Part shown: piece by piece, positions 23,505 to 37,000 of the stretch
How positions within the stretch are numbered: position 1 is the first letter of the stretch
Layout: every line of letters starts with the position of its first letter
DNA from: Luidia sarsii
Lineage: Eukaryota; Echinodermata; Asteroidea; Paxillosida; Luidiidae
Assembly (NCBI GenBank): GCA_949987565.1
Contig: OX465105.1
Span: 4,050,159 to 4,114,158 of the forward strand
Reading direction: 5' to 3'
Length of the DNA stretch: 64,000 nucleotides
Notes under the pieces: generated by a model
Database searches by the model: none
The model's input: the letters and a program-made list of their open reading frames with translations, nothing else
What the model was told of the DNA's origin: nothing
Made by a program: the position numbers and the translations under genes

Positions 23505-23572
23505 TTGTCACTCTGCCTTTGAGAAAGGTCCTGCTAGAATCGAAACATCAGGCCCACTAAATTTTAAGACGC
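23505..23572 (+). repeat. R1 copy
   Basis: 'ctttgagaaaggtcctgct' through 'aggcccactaaattttaag'. An inverted CCCTTTGATC-rich extension lies upstream (23270-23500). Confidence 0.6.
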
Positions 23573-23757
23573 CTTGTAATTGTTTGCTTGTTTTCTGTTT
23601 GTTGGGGTGTTTGTTTGTTTGTTGTTGTTTGTATGGCCTTTGTTTGTAAGATTGTACTTCTCTAATTCTTTTGTTATAATGTATGTTGGTTCTATGATGT
23701 CCATTATTTATATCACTATTTCATTGTAAATTGATTGATCAAATTAGTGTTTTATTC

Positions 23758-23759
<2 letters not shown>

Positions 23760-23802
<43 letters not shown>
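23760..23802. repeat. (TA)n microsatellite
   Basis: About 20 TA units, followed by GAATAAGAATAA-like sequence at 23847-23870. Confidence 0.9.
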
Positions 23803-23803
<1 letters not shown>

Positions 23804-23884
23804 TTCTGTAACTAGCATTTTGTTTGCTGTTGGATGAGATTGATAAATAAGAATAAGAATAGAATAAGAATGATACTTGTGGGG

Positions 23885-25330
23885 GTCCTGGTCTATTATG
23901 GAGGCCTTTCAGTTTAATTAAAGTTGATCAGTGTCTTTATCCTTGTTTTGGTTTTGGTTTTTGGTGTACTTTGATTTTAGAAGTTCCCTTTGATGAGTGA
24001 GGAACTTTCCCTTTGTATCCCTGCATGTTCATCAGTCAATTATTTTGTGTTTGTAAATGCCAACTTTTTGTCCTCAGTTTCTGATTCCTGAAAATAAAAG
24101 GCCTGATGACTACCTACTCCTATTCATCATCCCTAAATTATTATTTCCCCGAAATGATATCTTTTGTTAGGGTTCAGTTTCAGCTGCATCAAGACAATCA
24201 CGGGAATTTCGCAAACAAGCAGATTATTTTTTGAATAACACCCAAGAGCTAAAAGATTGTAATAAACACCCATTATGCATGCTATGGGTTGGATTTCAGG
24301 TAAACTGAAGAAAAACTGGGATGAATTTATTTAGAAATCAGAATTTGTCTGACCAGTCCACACTGACAAACGACTTGTGCACATAACAGGGCGTCATTGC
24401 CTGTGCTGCATATTGGATGCAATTTTTTCTTAAAAGAGTATTAGTTTTCACATTCTGTCTTTATGAAAGTTCATGCTCAGTTCAAAACAGTAGGCCCTCT
24501 ACAGTTGTGAGTTTTCACATTGCTTTTGCTACCTGATGGGTGCTTCTTAAGAACTTCTTCTGTCAGACTTTTTGGTAGCACTTTGACCATACTCATATGT
24601 ATGGTCAAAGTCAAACAATGCAGGCAACCCCTGGCCTTCCCAATATGCCCCCTCCCCTTGCCCCGCCCCTTCAGCATCCCCTCCTTCAAATCATAAACCA
24701 TTGATATAAAATTGGAAGCCTATATTAGCCTGGTCAATTTAATCAAATTTACTCATCAGCTAAAATGTCTTAGAGTGATTTAGTCTCATATTCCATATTA
24801 TTTCGCATAGCCCTACATGTAGATGTAGCATATTGAATAAACAAGCCTGTTTCAGCCCAAGTAACTCTGATGTTGATCGCCATATCCTGTTCATAAAAGA
24901 TTTCAGACTGTAAACACCCCTTAAACCCCTTCAAATTTAAGGAAAACCATAGCAACCAGAAGCTGCATGGATGTTCCTATTTACAAAATTCAAGGACGAG
25001 GGGCGCCACCACAGTGTTTTCATCACATCAATAGTGTTCAAGCATGGAGGAATAAGTAGGCATGGTTCATGTTTCGAGTTCCCCAGCCCCTTCATGGTCT
25101 TTGTACGTCGCCATTTTTTTTCAGTTGACACAGTCGGTCTCGATGCAGGGACAGATTTCGCCTTGAATTGGCCCATCTACTAAAATAATCTTGTCCACAA
25201 AACATTGAGTCTTCTTTTATTTATTGGGTGACAAAAATAACAGCTTGTCCGAAAATGGTTCGGTTTTATTTTAAGTCTACATGCCCGCCATTTTTGTCTA
25301 TTTTCTTGTATTAGGGGCCTAAGGTTATTA
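23885..25330. other. No gene recognised
   Basis: Short ORFs only. An ACCATACTCATATGTATGGT palindrome occurs near 24585-24604. Nothing else can be supported. Confidence 0.35.
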
Positions 25331-25335
25331 TGTGC

Positions 25336-25505
25336 ACATGTATGTACATGTACATTACATTCCCATTACACAACAGTATGTATTGTGCATCTACAGTATG
25401 TATAGTGCAAGTGTATGTACATGTACATGTATTGTAGTGTACAAGTCATGTACATGTACTGTATGTACAGTTGTATATACTGTACATTGTACATACGGTG
25501 CATAT
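25336..25505. repeat. (TGTACA)n-like microsatellite
   Basis: Degenerate ATGTACATGTACA runs. They generate Tyr/Cys/Thr-rich spurious ORFs. Confidence 0.8.
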
Positions 25506-25869
25506 TCAACATATGATGTAATCAGCTATAGTTAGACTGCAACCGGTCCAAACTGGATCCTGATCCAAAATTCCCGCCCTGACCTCAGATTTATCGTCTG
25601 CTCGAAGCTCGGACCAATAAAAAGGCGCCATTTGTTGACCCAGGTGTTTTCTCTATTATAACTATCCCCCATTCAGAGGGACAACCCATTACGTCATCAC
25701 AGTCGGCATCCGCTCAGTCGGGTTGGAAAATAGAGCTTAGAATTCTCTCTGTCAGGCATATTCAGTGAGTACTGTTGAAAAATGATCAATGATGACCTCA
25801 AGAAAAACTGTCTTGGAAATATAATTTGGTCAAAACCTTGTATTTGAGAATACTTTAAAGACGAAGAAA

Positions 25870-26420
25870 ATCGGTGAATGCAGTCGGAGGCCTACAGATT
25901 TTGGTGATGCGTCTCCAGGGAAACCGCTTCACTGCCTCGGCGCGTTCCTCGTGGTGTATTTTTTGCCCACGAGGTTTACTCCGGCGTCAGATTTCCACGA
26001 GGCAAAATCTCCAGGCGCTTCGCTCCGACCCCAAAAGAAGTTCTACTCGCGGAATCGTGGATTGAAATTTGCCTGTAGCGCACTGTGGAGCCCGAACGGA
26101 TTGATGTTAATCATGCCTGCATCACTCATGATTACGGGCGATTGTCGAATGGACTGGACAGTCAATTTTCGCCATTTTTTGGCACGCGGTGGGAGAACTT
26201 CTAAGTCCAAGGCTGTTCTTGTGAGTGTATCTTCGCCTTCAAGTCGTGGAACAGTGGACTGATATTTATTCGCCTGTGGTGCAGCTGTTGGGCCCGAGCT
26301 TTGATGTTTGAGGCTAAACGTGCTTGCACTCACTCATGTCACTAGACCACTGGATGGACTGGACAGTCATTTTTGGCCTTTAAATTCTGGACCCGAGACT
26401 GTTCTTGTGAGTTGAGATTC
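25870..26420 (+). repeat. Diverged direct duplication, possible 5' exon region
   Basis: Two diverged copies of about 180 bp share 'atggactggacagtca', 'gactgttcttgtgagt' and 'gcctgt…gcagctgt/gcgcactgt…gcccga'. GC content is higher than downstream. Both halves end in GTTCTTGTGAGT, which resembles a 5' splice site (CTT|GTGAGT). This could be the promoter-proximal part of the unit that carries the downstream hairpin and polyA arrays. Coding potential is not convincing. Confidence 0.35.
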
Positions 26421-26854
26421 ATCTTTGAGAAAACACCTCAACCGTCTTCAGTTCTCGAGCAAGTCGAGAGAGCTGTGGTAAGCCATTGGAACTTGACTTA
26501 CGAAGGTTAGTGGGCAATTTCTTGTCGTTTTTTTTTTGTACAGAAACCAAATACTTTTCATCCTCAATTCGCGCGCTGTTGCAAAAAAATACACACACAC
26601 ACAAAAATACAAAAAAATACACAAAGAAATAGTCGAACCTCTCTGGGACCTCTGCTTTAGGGCCTAGAACAGAGTTGGACTAATCCCTCATTTGAAATAA
26701 ATTGCCTAACCCAAACCTTGTTTCAAAATGATGTCAGGAAATTAAATAATTCAAAAGTAGGCTAATCTTGAGATAATTTAATTGAGATCAACTGCTAATC
26801 GTGGTACATTTACCATGATTAAAAAAAGTAATTCTTAAAAGTATAGTAACAACT

Positions 26855-27768
26855 GCAATGCCTGATATGCTGCCCATATTTACATAAATGATACTAAAGG
26901 GAAAAAGTTAAATAATTTAATCAAGATCAACTGCAATGCCTGGTGCTTTCCCATTATTTACATGGGGTAATGTTAAATAATTTAAGTTCAATCAACTGCA
27001 ATGCCTGGTACGTTGCCAATGAATAAATATTTAGACAATTAATACTACAAGTAGAGTAAGTATTGAATAATTTAACTCAACTGCGATGCCTGGTGCGTTG
27101 CCCATATTTAGACAAAATAATAATACTAAAAGTAGGGTAAAGTTAAATAATTGAGGTGAGATCAACTGCAATGCCTGGTGCATTGCCCATATTACACAAT
27201 TAAAAAGTAGGGTAAATGTTAAATAATTTAACTGAGATCAACCGCAATGCCTGGTACGTTGCCCATAAATAAATATTTAGATAATTAATACTAAAAGTAG
27301 GTTAAACTTTATATAATTTAAGATAAATCAACTGCAATGCCTGGTGCGTTGCCCATATTTACATAATTAATAGTAAAAGTGGGGTAAAAGTTAAATGATT
27401 TAGGTGAGATCAACTGCAATGCCTGGTGCATTGTCCATATTTACATAAATAATAAAAAACATTAGGGTAAAAGTTAAATAATTAAATGAGATCAACTGCA
27501 ATGCTTGGTACGTTGCCCATATTTACATAAATAATAAAACAAAATTAGGGTAAAATTTAAATGATTTAGATGAGATCAACTGCAATGCCTGGTGCGTTGC
27601 CCATATTTACATAATTAATAGTAAAAGTAGGGTAAAAGTTAAATGATTCAAGTGAGATCAACTGCAATGCCTGGTACGTTGCCCATATTTAGATGATTAA
27701 TTCTAAAAGTATGTAGGCTAAAAATGAAATAATTTAAATGAGATCATTGCAATGCCTGTAACCGATAA
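26855..27768 (+). repeat. Array of 12 conserved hairpins, period about 80 bp
   Basis: The core 'CAATGCCTGGTGCGTTGCCC' recurs with starts at 26855, 26933, 26998, 27083, 27168, 27244, 27334, 27416, 27498, 27582, 27664 and 27749. In RNA, GCAAUGC-CUGGU-GCGUUGC forms a 7-bp stem. Variant copies mostly keep pairing (GCGUUGC to GCAUUGC turns U·G into U-A; GCGAUGC gives G·U). The first, second and last copies are degenerate. The AT-rich spacers vary in length and sequence. Possible roles are a structured non-coding RNA or a repeated protein-binding site. A simple young satellite is the alternative. Confidence 0.65.
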
Positions 27769-28032
27769 GTGATAACTTCTAAAACAAGTGTAGGTTAGAA
27801 GAATTGTAATGTCCATTTCACAGCTCACTGGACTTTATGACAAAATAACGGTAAGAAATATTCATGGAAAGAAACAAAAACAAAATTAGAAAATATACAT
27901 GATAGAGAATCTATGCTATAGATTCAAAAAAATAAATGCGCGTTGCAAGCTGTTTTTATAAACTTAAATTTGCGTCAAAATTATTTTTTTGGGTTGGACA
28001 CAGTAACGTATAACATCTGACATTGTTTGTTG

Positions 28033-29431
28033 AATAAAATGAGGAGCAATACAAAGAGTTTGCTGTGTCTTTATTTTCTCTCTAAAGTAGTTGAGGCAGT
28101 TTAGGTTTATTTAGAAGTTAAGTCTTAGGAGTTGTAATGCATACCATAACAAGGAGAGTATAAACAAAGGAAATTGAATAAAATGATCTGTTTTCACTGG
28201 TGTCTGTGTGTATTTTCTGTCATTTGGGGGGGGGGGTCCTTTTCCCACTTATACACACTAGTGATGGCTGTAACCAACCTGACAAACATGTACTAACCTT
28301 TGTTTTCTCTGCAGGATTCAAAACAATTGATGCATCATCTTTATAGGCTTGTAAGCAATCGGTGGGATTTGGAGGGTGGTCTTAGATTGTGTGATTTGAG
28401 AATAAAATAAAAACGTGTCTCAACAAGGTATCTTGAGTGAATTCTTTGTAATAGTAGGCAAAATGGTCAACATTGTGTAATTAATCTAAAGTGTCAGTGT
28501 TTCAAAATAAAATTTTGTCTTAATCACCAGTGTCTCATGTCGGCTTTTTTGTCTTGTGTTGATTGAACTAGAATCCACAAAAACTAGTTTTAGGTTGACT
28601 AGATATTATGGTCAACAAAATACAAACTGTACAAATTGGTTTGGAGAATAAAAGAGAATTGGTTTCTGACAAGTTTTGTGTGTGATTTATTCTACTCTTA
28701 ATTCTTTCCAATCATTTAGTTTGTCTAACACTTTCTATCTTCCCCCAGGTTTAACAATTTTATATAACATTTATAACTGGTGAGTGATTTTCAAAGTACA
28801 GTATATACTGCAGATCCCTGCTATATCAATGACTGCCATGTCTTTGTGTGAAAATGAAATGAACAATATATTTTCTTTCCTCAGGAATTGAGAATTGATA
28901 CTGTGTTGGGTATTTGTAAGTGTACCCAATTAACACTGATCTAGAAACTTGCTATGCATTTCATGTTACTTTGTTCTTGTGTGACTATGGATACAATGTA
29001 TTAACAATTTTTTTTTATCTTTTCTCTCCCCATGAGCAGGAACTGACATAGATCAACCTTTAAATTTATCAAAACAACTGATACTTAATTTTAGGCTTGT
29101 AGACAATTGTAAGAATCGGAGGGTGATTTCAGAATGTGTAGATTGTGTGCTTTGAGAATAAAAATTAAAACAATGTCTCAACAAGGTATCTCGAGTCAAT
29201 TCTTTGTAATCTTAGGCAAAATTGTGATTTTAACGTGTTGATGCTTCAAAATAAAATTCTGTCAAAATCACCAGTGTCTGATGTATGTAATTTGATTTAC
29301 AAAATAAACAATTTAGAGATCTGTTTGGAGAATAAAAGAGTTTTGTTTTCTAACAAGTTTTGTGTGTGATTTCTTTGCAATTTGAAGTTAGGGATGATGT
29401 TGTTTACTTTAACTGCTGATGATAAAATAAA
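28033..29431 (+). promoter_or_regulatory. Cluster of about ten AATAAA signals in duplicated terminal-exon-like modules
   Basis: AATAAA hexamers lie at 28033, 28177, 28401, 28506, 28647, 29157, 29250, 29303, 29331 and 29426. Several are followed within 20-40 nt by GT-rich words (GTGTCTG, TTTTGTGTGTGA). The block 28313-28690 recurs, diverged, at about 29040-29370. Both copies open with a pyrimidine tract and CAG|G, then carry the same order of AATAAA sites. This looks like duplicated alternative terminal exons. No protein is evident. Confidence 0.5.
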
Positions 29432-29539
29432 ATCATTACATCCACCTTGGTGTCTGATGTCCATGTTGATTTGAACGAATTCTACTCTGAATCTGTCACA
29501 ATCCAGCATATAACCTCTTTTATCTCTCCCCATTAACCT

Positions 29540-30835
29540 CTTATTTCTTCATTATGAACCACTTTTGTCTTTCCCAATGAGCAGGAACTGACATAGATTA
29601 ACCTTTTAACTTGATATGAATTTCAATTTTATTTTATTCTTGTGTGACAATGGATATAACCACTTTTATCTCTCCCCATTAACCTCTTTTATTTCTCTCT
29701 TAATGAACCACTTTTGTTTCTCCCAATGAGCAGGAACTGACATTGATTAACCTTTTAACTTGACATGAATTTCAATTTTACTTTGTTCTTGTGTGACATT
29801 GGATATAACCCTGTTTATCTCTCCCCATTAACCTCTTTTATTTCTCTCTTTATGAATCACTTTTGTCTCTCCCAATGAGCAGGAACTGATATAGATTAAC
29901 CTTTTAACTTGATATGAATTTCAATTTTACTTTGTTCTTGTGTGACAATGGATATAACCCTGTTTATCTTTCCCCGTTAACCTCTTTTATTTCTCTCTTT
30001 ATGAATCACTTTTGTCTCTCCCAATGAGCAGGAACTGACATAGATTAACCTTTTAACTTGACATGAATTTCAATTTTACTTTGTTCTTGTGTGACAATGG
30101 ATATAACCCTGTTTATCTTTCCCCGTTAACCTCTTTTATTTCTCTCTTTATGAATCACTTTTGTCTCTCCCAATGAGCAGGAACTGACATAGATTAACCT
30201 TTTAACTTGATATGAATTTCAATTTTACTTTGTTCTTGTGTGACAATGGATATAACCCTGTTTATCTCTCCCCATTAACCTCTTTTATTTCTCTCTTTAT
30301 GAATCGCTTTTGTCTCTCCCAATGAGCAGGAACTGACATAGATTAACCTTTTAACTTGATATGAATTTCAATTTTACTTTGTTCTTGTGTGACAATGGAT
30401 ATAACCCTGTTTATCTCTCCCCATTAACCTCTTTTATTTCTCTCTTAATGAATCACTTTTGTCTCTACCAATGAGCAGGAACTGACATAGATTAACCTTT
30501 TAACTTGATATAAATTTCAATTTTACTTTGTTGTGTGACAATGGATATAACCACTTTTATCTCTCCTCATTAACCTCTTTTATTTCTCTCTTTATGAACC
30601 ACTTTTGTCTCTACCAATAAGCAGGAACTGACATAGATTAACCTTTTAAATTGATATGAAATTCAATTTTACTTTGTTGTGTGACAATGGATATAACCAC
30701 TTTTATCTCTCCCCATTAACCTCTTTTATTTCTCTCTTTATGAACCACTTTTTCTCTTCCAATAAGCAGGAACTGACATAGATTAACCTTTCAACTTCAT
30801 ATGAATTTCCATTTTACTTTGACAATGGATATTAA
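29540..30835 (+). repeat. 149-bp tandem repeat, each unit ending in a 3'-splice-site-like sequence
   Basis: Nine units carry 'tctctcccaatgagcag' (or close variants) followed by GAACTGACATAGATTAACC. The AG ends at 29583, 29733, 29882, 30031, 30180, 30329, 30478, 30624 and 30769. Each AG has a TTTATTTCTCTCTTTA pyrimidine tract upstream. A founder-like copy sits at about 29040. Units are nearly identical, so the array is young. Confidence 0.75.
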
Positions 30836-31028
30836 CTACTTTTATCTTTTATATTTTATATTTTAAAGAGCCAATTTCATTCTCTTGTTTTACTTGGTCT
30901 GAAATGTTACGAGCGCCTCTTGATGTTTTACTTTTAGTGGCATTTTTGTTTTGCAATTGAACAATAGACTAATAATTCCCAGCTTAGTTTGGGGCAAGTT
31001 TCTCTCTTTTCTTCCCCCTTTCCTTTAG

Positions 31029-34000
31029 ATTTGTGAGGAGCCCGGTGGAGTGACCAGCCAAGAGGATGCCTCGTACTCCATTCTGGAAGACACTGACAGG
31101 CAGGAGGAAAAGGCATGACTGGGGTGAGCCTGTTGTTTAAAGCCATGTTTCCACAGACTTAATTTTGTCAAAATACTGAGGCTGAGTTAAGAAGAACAAA
31201 ATTAAGTCGTGTGGAAAGGCAGGGTAAAATAACATCACTTTTAAGTTACCGCGACCTCAGTGTAAAACTTCCAGGCCGATAAGGGTCTGCTCAGCCACAG
31301 GAACTTAACAGGGTACTACCGCGCTGCTGCGGAAAATGCTCCAGCTTCCTGTCTCGTTGACACGTGAAAACTGCTATGTGGTACACGTACACGTGCCGCT
31401 GGCTGACTACACAGATATCAAAGTCACGCGTAAGGAGTCAACACTTCGGCTGAAGGTTAAAGGTCATTGTGCACTGCGCCCTCTGTGCGTGGCATTTTAC
31501 CAGCCATTCACGGCAATTAACAGTCTGTCCATGCCCAAAAAAGGTCTTCCAACCTTCATTAAGGATTTCTTTCCTTTTTCTCTCATTCTGCAGGATGGAT
31601 GATACCACCTACTTGGGGAGTTTGAGGAGCTAACCATCTCAGACTGAAGACTAGGGAAAGGGGAAGGGTATTCCTTTGCTGAAATGAAGTGAGTGTTAGA
31701 CTCATATAACCAAAACAAATTGAATTTAAAGAAATGAGTGATGATAATTCTGCCTTTGAGAAAGGTCCTGCTAGGATAGAAACATCAGGCCCTTATAATG
31801 TTTGATATTCAACTTTTGTGATCATTTTAGTCAGTAAGCAATTTGCAACATTTCTTGAATATCTCTTTTAAAAGATAAATTGGGCATTTGTCTTTCTGTG
31901 ATCATTGGTATGACAGAACAAATCTCACTCTTGTTTTACTTGGTCTGAAATACTACGAGTGCATGGCTCTTGATGTTTTACTTTTAGTGGCATTTTTGTT
32001 TTGCATTTGAATAATAAACTAATAATTCCCAGCTTAGTTTAGGGCAAGTTTCTTTCTTTTCTTCCCCCTTTCCTTAAGATTTGTGAGGAGCCCGGTGGAG
32101 CGACCAGCCAAAAGGAAACCTCGTACTCCATTCTGGAAGACACTGACAGGCAGGAGGAAAAGGCATGACTGGGGTGAGCCTGTTGTTTAAAGCAGTGTTT
32201 CCACTGGACTTAATTTTGTCAAACTACCGAGGCTGAGCGGAAGAGTGACAAATTTTAGTCATGTGGAAATGCAGGGTACAATAACGTCCCTGTTAAGTTA
32301 CCGCGACCTTGATGTAAAACTTCCAGGCCAAAAGGGGTCACGAGAACTTTCCGCTCAGCCACAGTAACTTAACTGGTCCAAAAAAACTCCTGTGGAAACA
32401 ATCCCACGATGTAATACTACCACGCGGCTGCGGAAAACGCTCCAGCTTCCTGTCTCGTTGATGCATGAAAACTGCTATGTGGTACACGTACAAGGGCCGG
32501 TGGCTGAATACACAGATATCAAAGTCACGCATAAGGAGTCAACATTTCCCCTGACGGTCAGAGGTCATTGTGCACTGCGCCCTCTGTGGGTGTCATTTTA
32601 CCAGCCATTCACGGCGAATAAACAGTTTGTCCGTGCCCCAAAAAGGTCCTAGACTGCGTTTACACTGGATCCCGCGAGGAGGATCAGATCCCGCGAGGGC
32701 GATCAAAGGGCGATCAAAGGGCGATCAACGCAAGTGTAAACGCTCGCGCGATCAGGATCAGATCCCGGGATCTGATCCACCTCTCGGGAAGGATCAGATC
32801 CGGGTCTGATCCTGCGTGCGGGATCAACATGCAAGTGTAAACGCAACGCGGGATCTGATCCTGCGGTTTTCAGCGACCACATCCGGCCCATGCCTGGAAA
32901 AATGCGCGAAAACGAGCATCTTGCGTGTACGTGTGCAGTACATATACTGTACATGTACATTGTACAGTGTACATGTACGTATGTACATGTACATGTACAC
33001 ACAATGTACACGTACACGTACATGTACATGTACATGTACATGTACTGTACACTCGGCAAACAATCTGTCCAACTTTACGCTGGTAACCGATACTAGACAG
33101 GGTCGTGTGTGTGTGTGGTCGTGTGGGTGGGGAGGGGGGGGGAGAAACTGGTATCCGCATACAGCACGGTAGCTGCAAAATGGCGACGGACACAGTGCGC
33201 GGACGGCTGTGGGCCGATGAAGAATTGAAGTTATTTTTAGATATCTGGGCCAGTGAGGAAATATTAACGAAATTGGACGGTACCACCAGAAACACAGCGA
33301 TGTTCAACAATGTACGTGTGCACGTGCATGTGTGCAGTACATGTACATGTACAGTACATGTACATGTACATGTACATGTACACATGTATGCATAGAGGTT
33401 GTACCGTTGCAAGAGTCCATCGGATTTCGCGCGTCATGGCCGGGCTGACGTTCTACTGCGCATGACTACTGACTTATGTGGATAACCTTTGGAGAGCGCT
33501 TCCGCTGCTCCACGCGCGATCAACGCGGGATCAGGATCCAGTGTAAACGCGGCACTGGATCAGATCCTCCGTGACCGCAGGATCTGATCCTCCTCGCGGG
33601 ATCAAGTGTAAACGCAGTGCTAGTGGGAACGCAATGCAGGATTACTTTCTGGAATGTCGCGGAAAATTACCGCGTAGCCGCGTGGAAAAATTCCTGTGGA
33701 AACACGGCTTAGGAGTACATCACAGGAAATTCATCAGGCTTTTATTAATCAAACCAAATACAAGCTCCAGGACTGAAGAAAGATTACTTGAGAAGGGGGG
33801 GGGGCTTATTTCAAGTTGTTGAAATCAAGGACTGAGATGTCTCCATTTTATGAACATGGCGAATGAAAAACCTTACATTCTATGTAATGATCAATTGCTT
33901 TGACAGCTGCTCTTGACTTTCTGAATCTCAGTTAAAGGGATCATTCCTCAGGAATTTTGTCAGGTCTTGCAACCTTCATTGAGGATTTCTTTCCTTTGTC

Positions 34001-37000
34001 TCTCATTCTGCAGGATGGATGATACCACCTACTTGGGGAGTTTGAGGAGCTTACCATCTCAGACTGAAGAATAGGGAAAGGGGAAGGATATGCCTTTGCT
34101 GAAATGAAGTGAGTGTTAGACTCATATAACCAAAACGAATTGAACTTGAAAAAAAATCAGTGATGATAATTCTGCCTTTGAGAAAGGTCCTGCTGGGATC
34201 GAAACATCAGGCCCTTATAATGCTTGATATTCAACTTTTGTGATCATTTCAGTCAGTAAGCAATTTGCAACATTTCTTGAATATCACTTTTAAAAGATAA
34301 ATTGTGCATTTGTGTTTCTGTGATTATTGGTTTGACAGAACCAATATCACTCTCTTGTTTTACTTGGTCTGAAATACTACGAGTGGCTCTTGATGTTTTA
34401 CTTGTAGTGGCATTTTTGTTTTAAATTTGAACGATAGACTAATAATGCCAAGCTTAGTTTGGGGCAAGTTTCTCTCTTTTCTTCCCCCTTTCCTTTAGAC
34501 ACTGACAGGCAGGAGGAAAAGGCATGACTGGGGTGAGCCTGTTGTTTAAAGAAGTGTTTCCACAGACTTAATTTTGTCAAACTACCGAGGCTGAGCAGAA
34601 GAGTGAAAAATATGTCGTGTGGAAATGCAGGGTAAACTAACGTCCCTGTTAAGTTACCGCGACCTCAATGGAAAACTTCCTGGCCAAAAGGGGTCACGAG
34701 AACTTTCCGCTCAGCCACGGTAATTTAACTTAACTGGTTCAAAAAAACTCCTGTGGAAACAATCCCAAGATGTAATACTACCACGCGGCTGCGGAAAACG
34801 CTCCAGCTTCCTGTCTCGTTGATGCGTGAAAACTGCTATGTGGTACACGTACAAGGGCCGGTGGCTGACTACACAGATATCAAAGTCACGCATAAGGAGT
34901 CAACACTTTCGCTGATGGTCAAAGGTCATTGTGCACTGCACCCTCTGTGCGTGGCACTTTACCAGCCATTCACGGCAAATAAACAGTCCGTCCGTGCCCC
35001 AAAAAGGTCCACGTGGGAACGCAACGCAGGATTACTTTCTGGAATGTCGCGGAAAATTACCGCGTAGCCGCGGGAAAAAAGTCCTGTGGAAACACAGCTT
35101 CGGAGTACATCACAGAAAATTCATCAGGCTTTTATTTATCAAACCAAATACAAGCTCCAGGACTGAAGAAAGATTACTTGAGGTGGGGGGGGGGGCTTAT
35201 TTCAAGTTGTTAAAATCAAGGACTGAGATGTCTCCATTTGATGAACAGGGCAAATGAAAAACCTTACATTCTATGTAATGATCAATTGCTTTGACAGCTG
35301 CTGTTGACTTTCTGAATCTCAGTTAAAGGGATCGTTCTTCAGGAATTTTGTCAGGTCTTGCAACCTTCATTGAGGATTTCTTTCCTTTGTCTCTTATTCT
35401 GCAGGATGGATGATACCACCTACTTGGGGAGTTTGAGGAGCTTACCATCTCAGACTGAAGAATAGGGAAAGGGGAAGGATATGCCTTTGCTGAAATGAAG
35501 TGAGTGTTAGACTCATATAACCAAAACGAATTGAACTTGAAAAAAAATCAGTGATGATAATTCTGCCTTTGAGAAAGGTCCTGCTGGGATCGAAACATCA
35601 GGCTCTTATAATGTTTGATATTAAACTTTTGTTATCATTTTAGTCAGTAAGCAATTTGCAACATTTCTTGAATATCACTTTTAAAAGATAAATTGTGCAT
35701 TTGTGTTTCTGTGATTATTGGTTTGACAGAACCAATATCACTCTCTTGTTTTACTTGGTCTGAAATACTACGAGTGGCTCTTGATGTTTTACATGTAGTT
35801 GCATTTTTGTTTTGCATTTAAACAATAGACTAATAATGCCCAGCTTAGTTTGGGGCAAGTTTCTCTCTTTTCTTCCCCCTTTCCTTTAGATTTGTGAGGA
35901 GCCCGGTGGAGTGACCAGCCAAGAGGAAGCCTCGTACTCCATTCTGGAAGACACTGACAGGCAGGAGGAAAAGGCATGACTGGGGTGAGCCTGTTGTTTA
36001 AAGAAGTGTTTCTCCACAGGACTTAATTTTGTCAAACTACCGAGGCTGAGCAGAAGAGTGAAAAATATATGTCGTGTGGAAATGCAGGGTAAACTAACGT
36101 CCCTGTTAAGTTACCGCGACCTCAATGGAAAACTTCCTGGCCAAAAGGGGTCACGAGAACTTTCCGCTCAGCCACGGTAACTTAACTGGTTCAAAAAAAC
36201 TCCTGTGGAAACAATCCCAAGATGTAAAGCCCGTTGCACACTAGACGAAATCGCCGAGGTCCCTGGCGATGAAATTGCAACCATGTCATGAAATCGCAAA
36301 TCTGTGGTGTGTGCAAGTGACCCTTGCGAAACAAATCGCCAGGGACCTTGGTTTTTGATCTCCGAGGTCCAGACCTCCTACAAAATTTCGCACCCTTGTC
36401 AAAATCGCCGTGATCGTGTGTGTGAAACGTGAACAGTGTTCGTAACCACGGACCCTGGTTTTGGCAGGGACACTGGGCATGCGCACTGCGCGTGTTTATG
36501 TTTGGAACCAGTGTTATAGCTGCGCTGGTCGGCGGGCGGACGGGGCCGACCACCACGGGTAATCTCCGTCAACCACTCCTTGTGAAAAACAATGCTTCTG
36601 ACCGGCACTGTGTTCACCCCATTATTATCCCAATCTATATCATGGTTTCGGTAGTAAAATAAATTGTACTTTTTTGTAGCGTAACCGTCTCGCTAATAGT
36701 TCTGGAAGTTCCGATCAGGCTTGAGTAGCGCAGCGTGATCGTAGTCGGAACTCGTATGCAGCCAGGCCATGCGGTCGCTGCACGTGCACTGTGCAGTATA
36801 CAGTGTGTGCAAAGACGTGTTGTGTCATGTCACATGTGCCGCGCGTAGGCTGGTTTCGGCCCTACTGCTCCTGAAGTGTAACTATGGCTTTACCTAGAGG
36901 CGGAAACCACACCTAGACTTGCCAACCTCGCTAACGTCGCGAAGGGAAATCGGTCATAACTAAAAAAAATAGTAATACGCTACTCATCGTTTGTCTCCGC

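Noticed and set aside
26855..27768. Possible CRISPR-like array
   Set aside because: Spacing is irregular, spacers resemble each other, and the window is clearly eukaryotic.
32703..33412. Several 80-180 aa His/Val/Cys/Thr-rich ORFs
   Set aside because: They come from TGTACA microsatellites. Only the short Myb/SANT-like exon at 33180-33311 has protein character.
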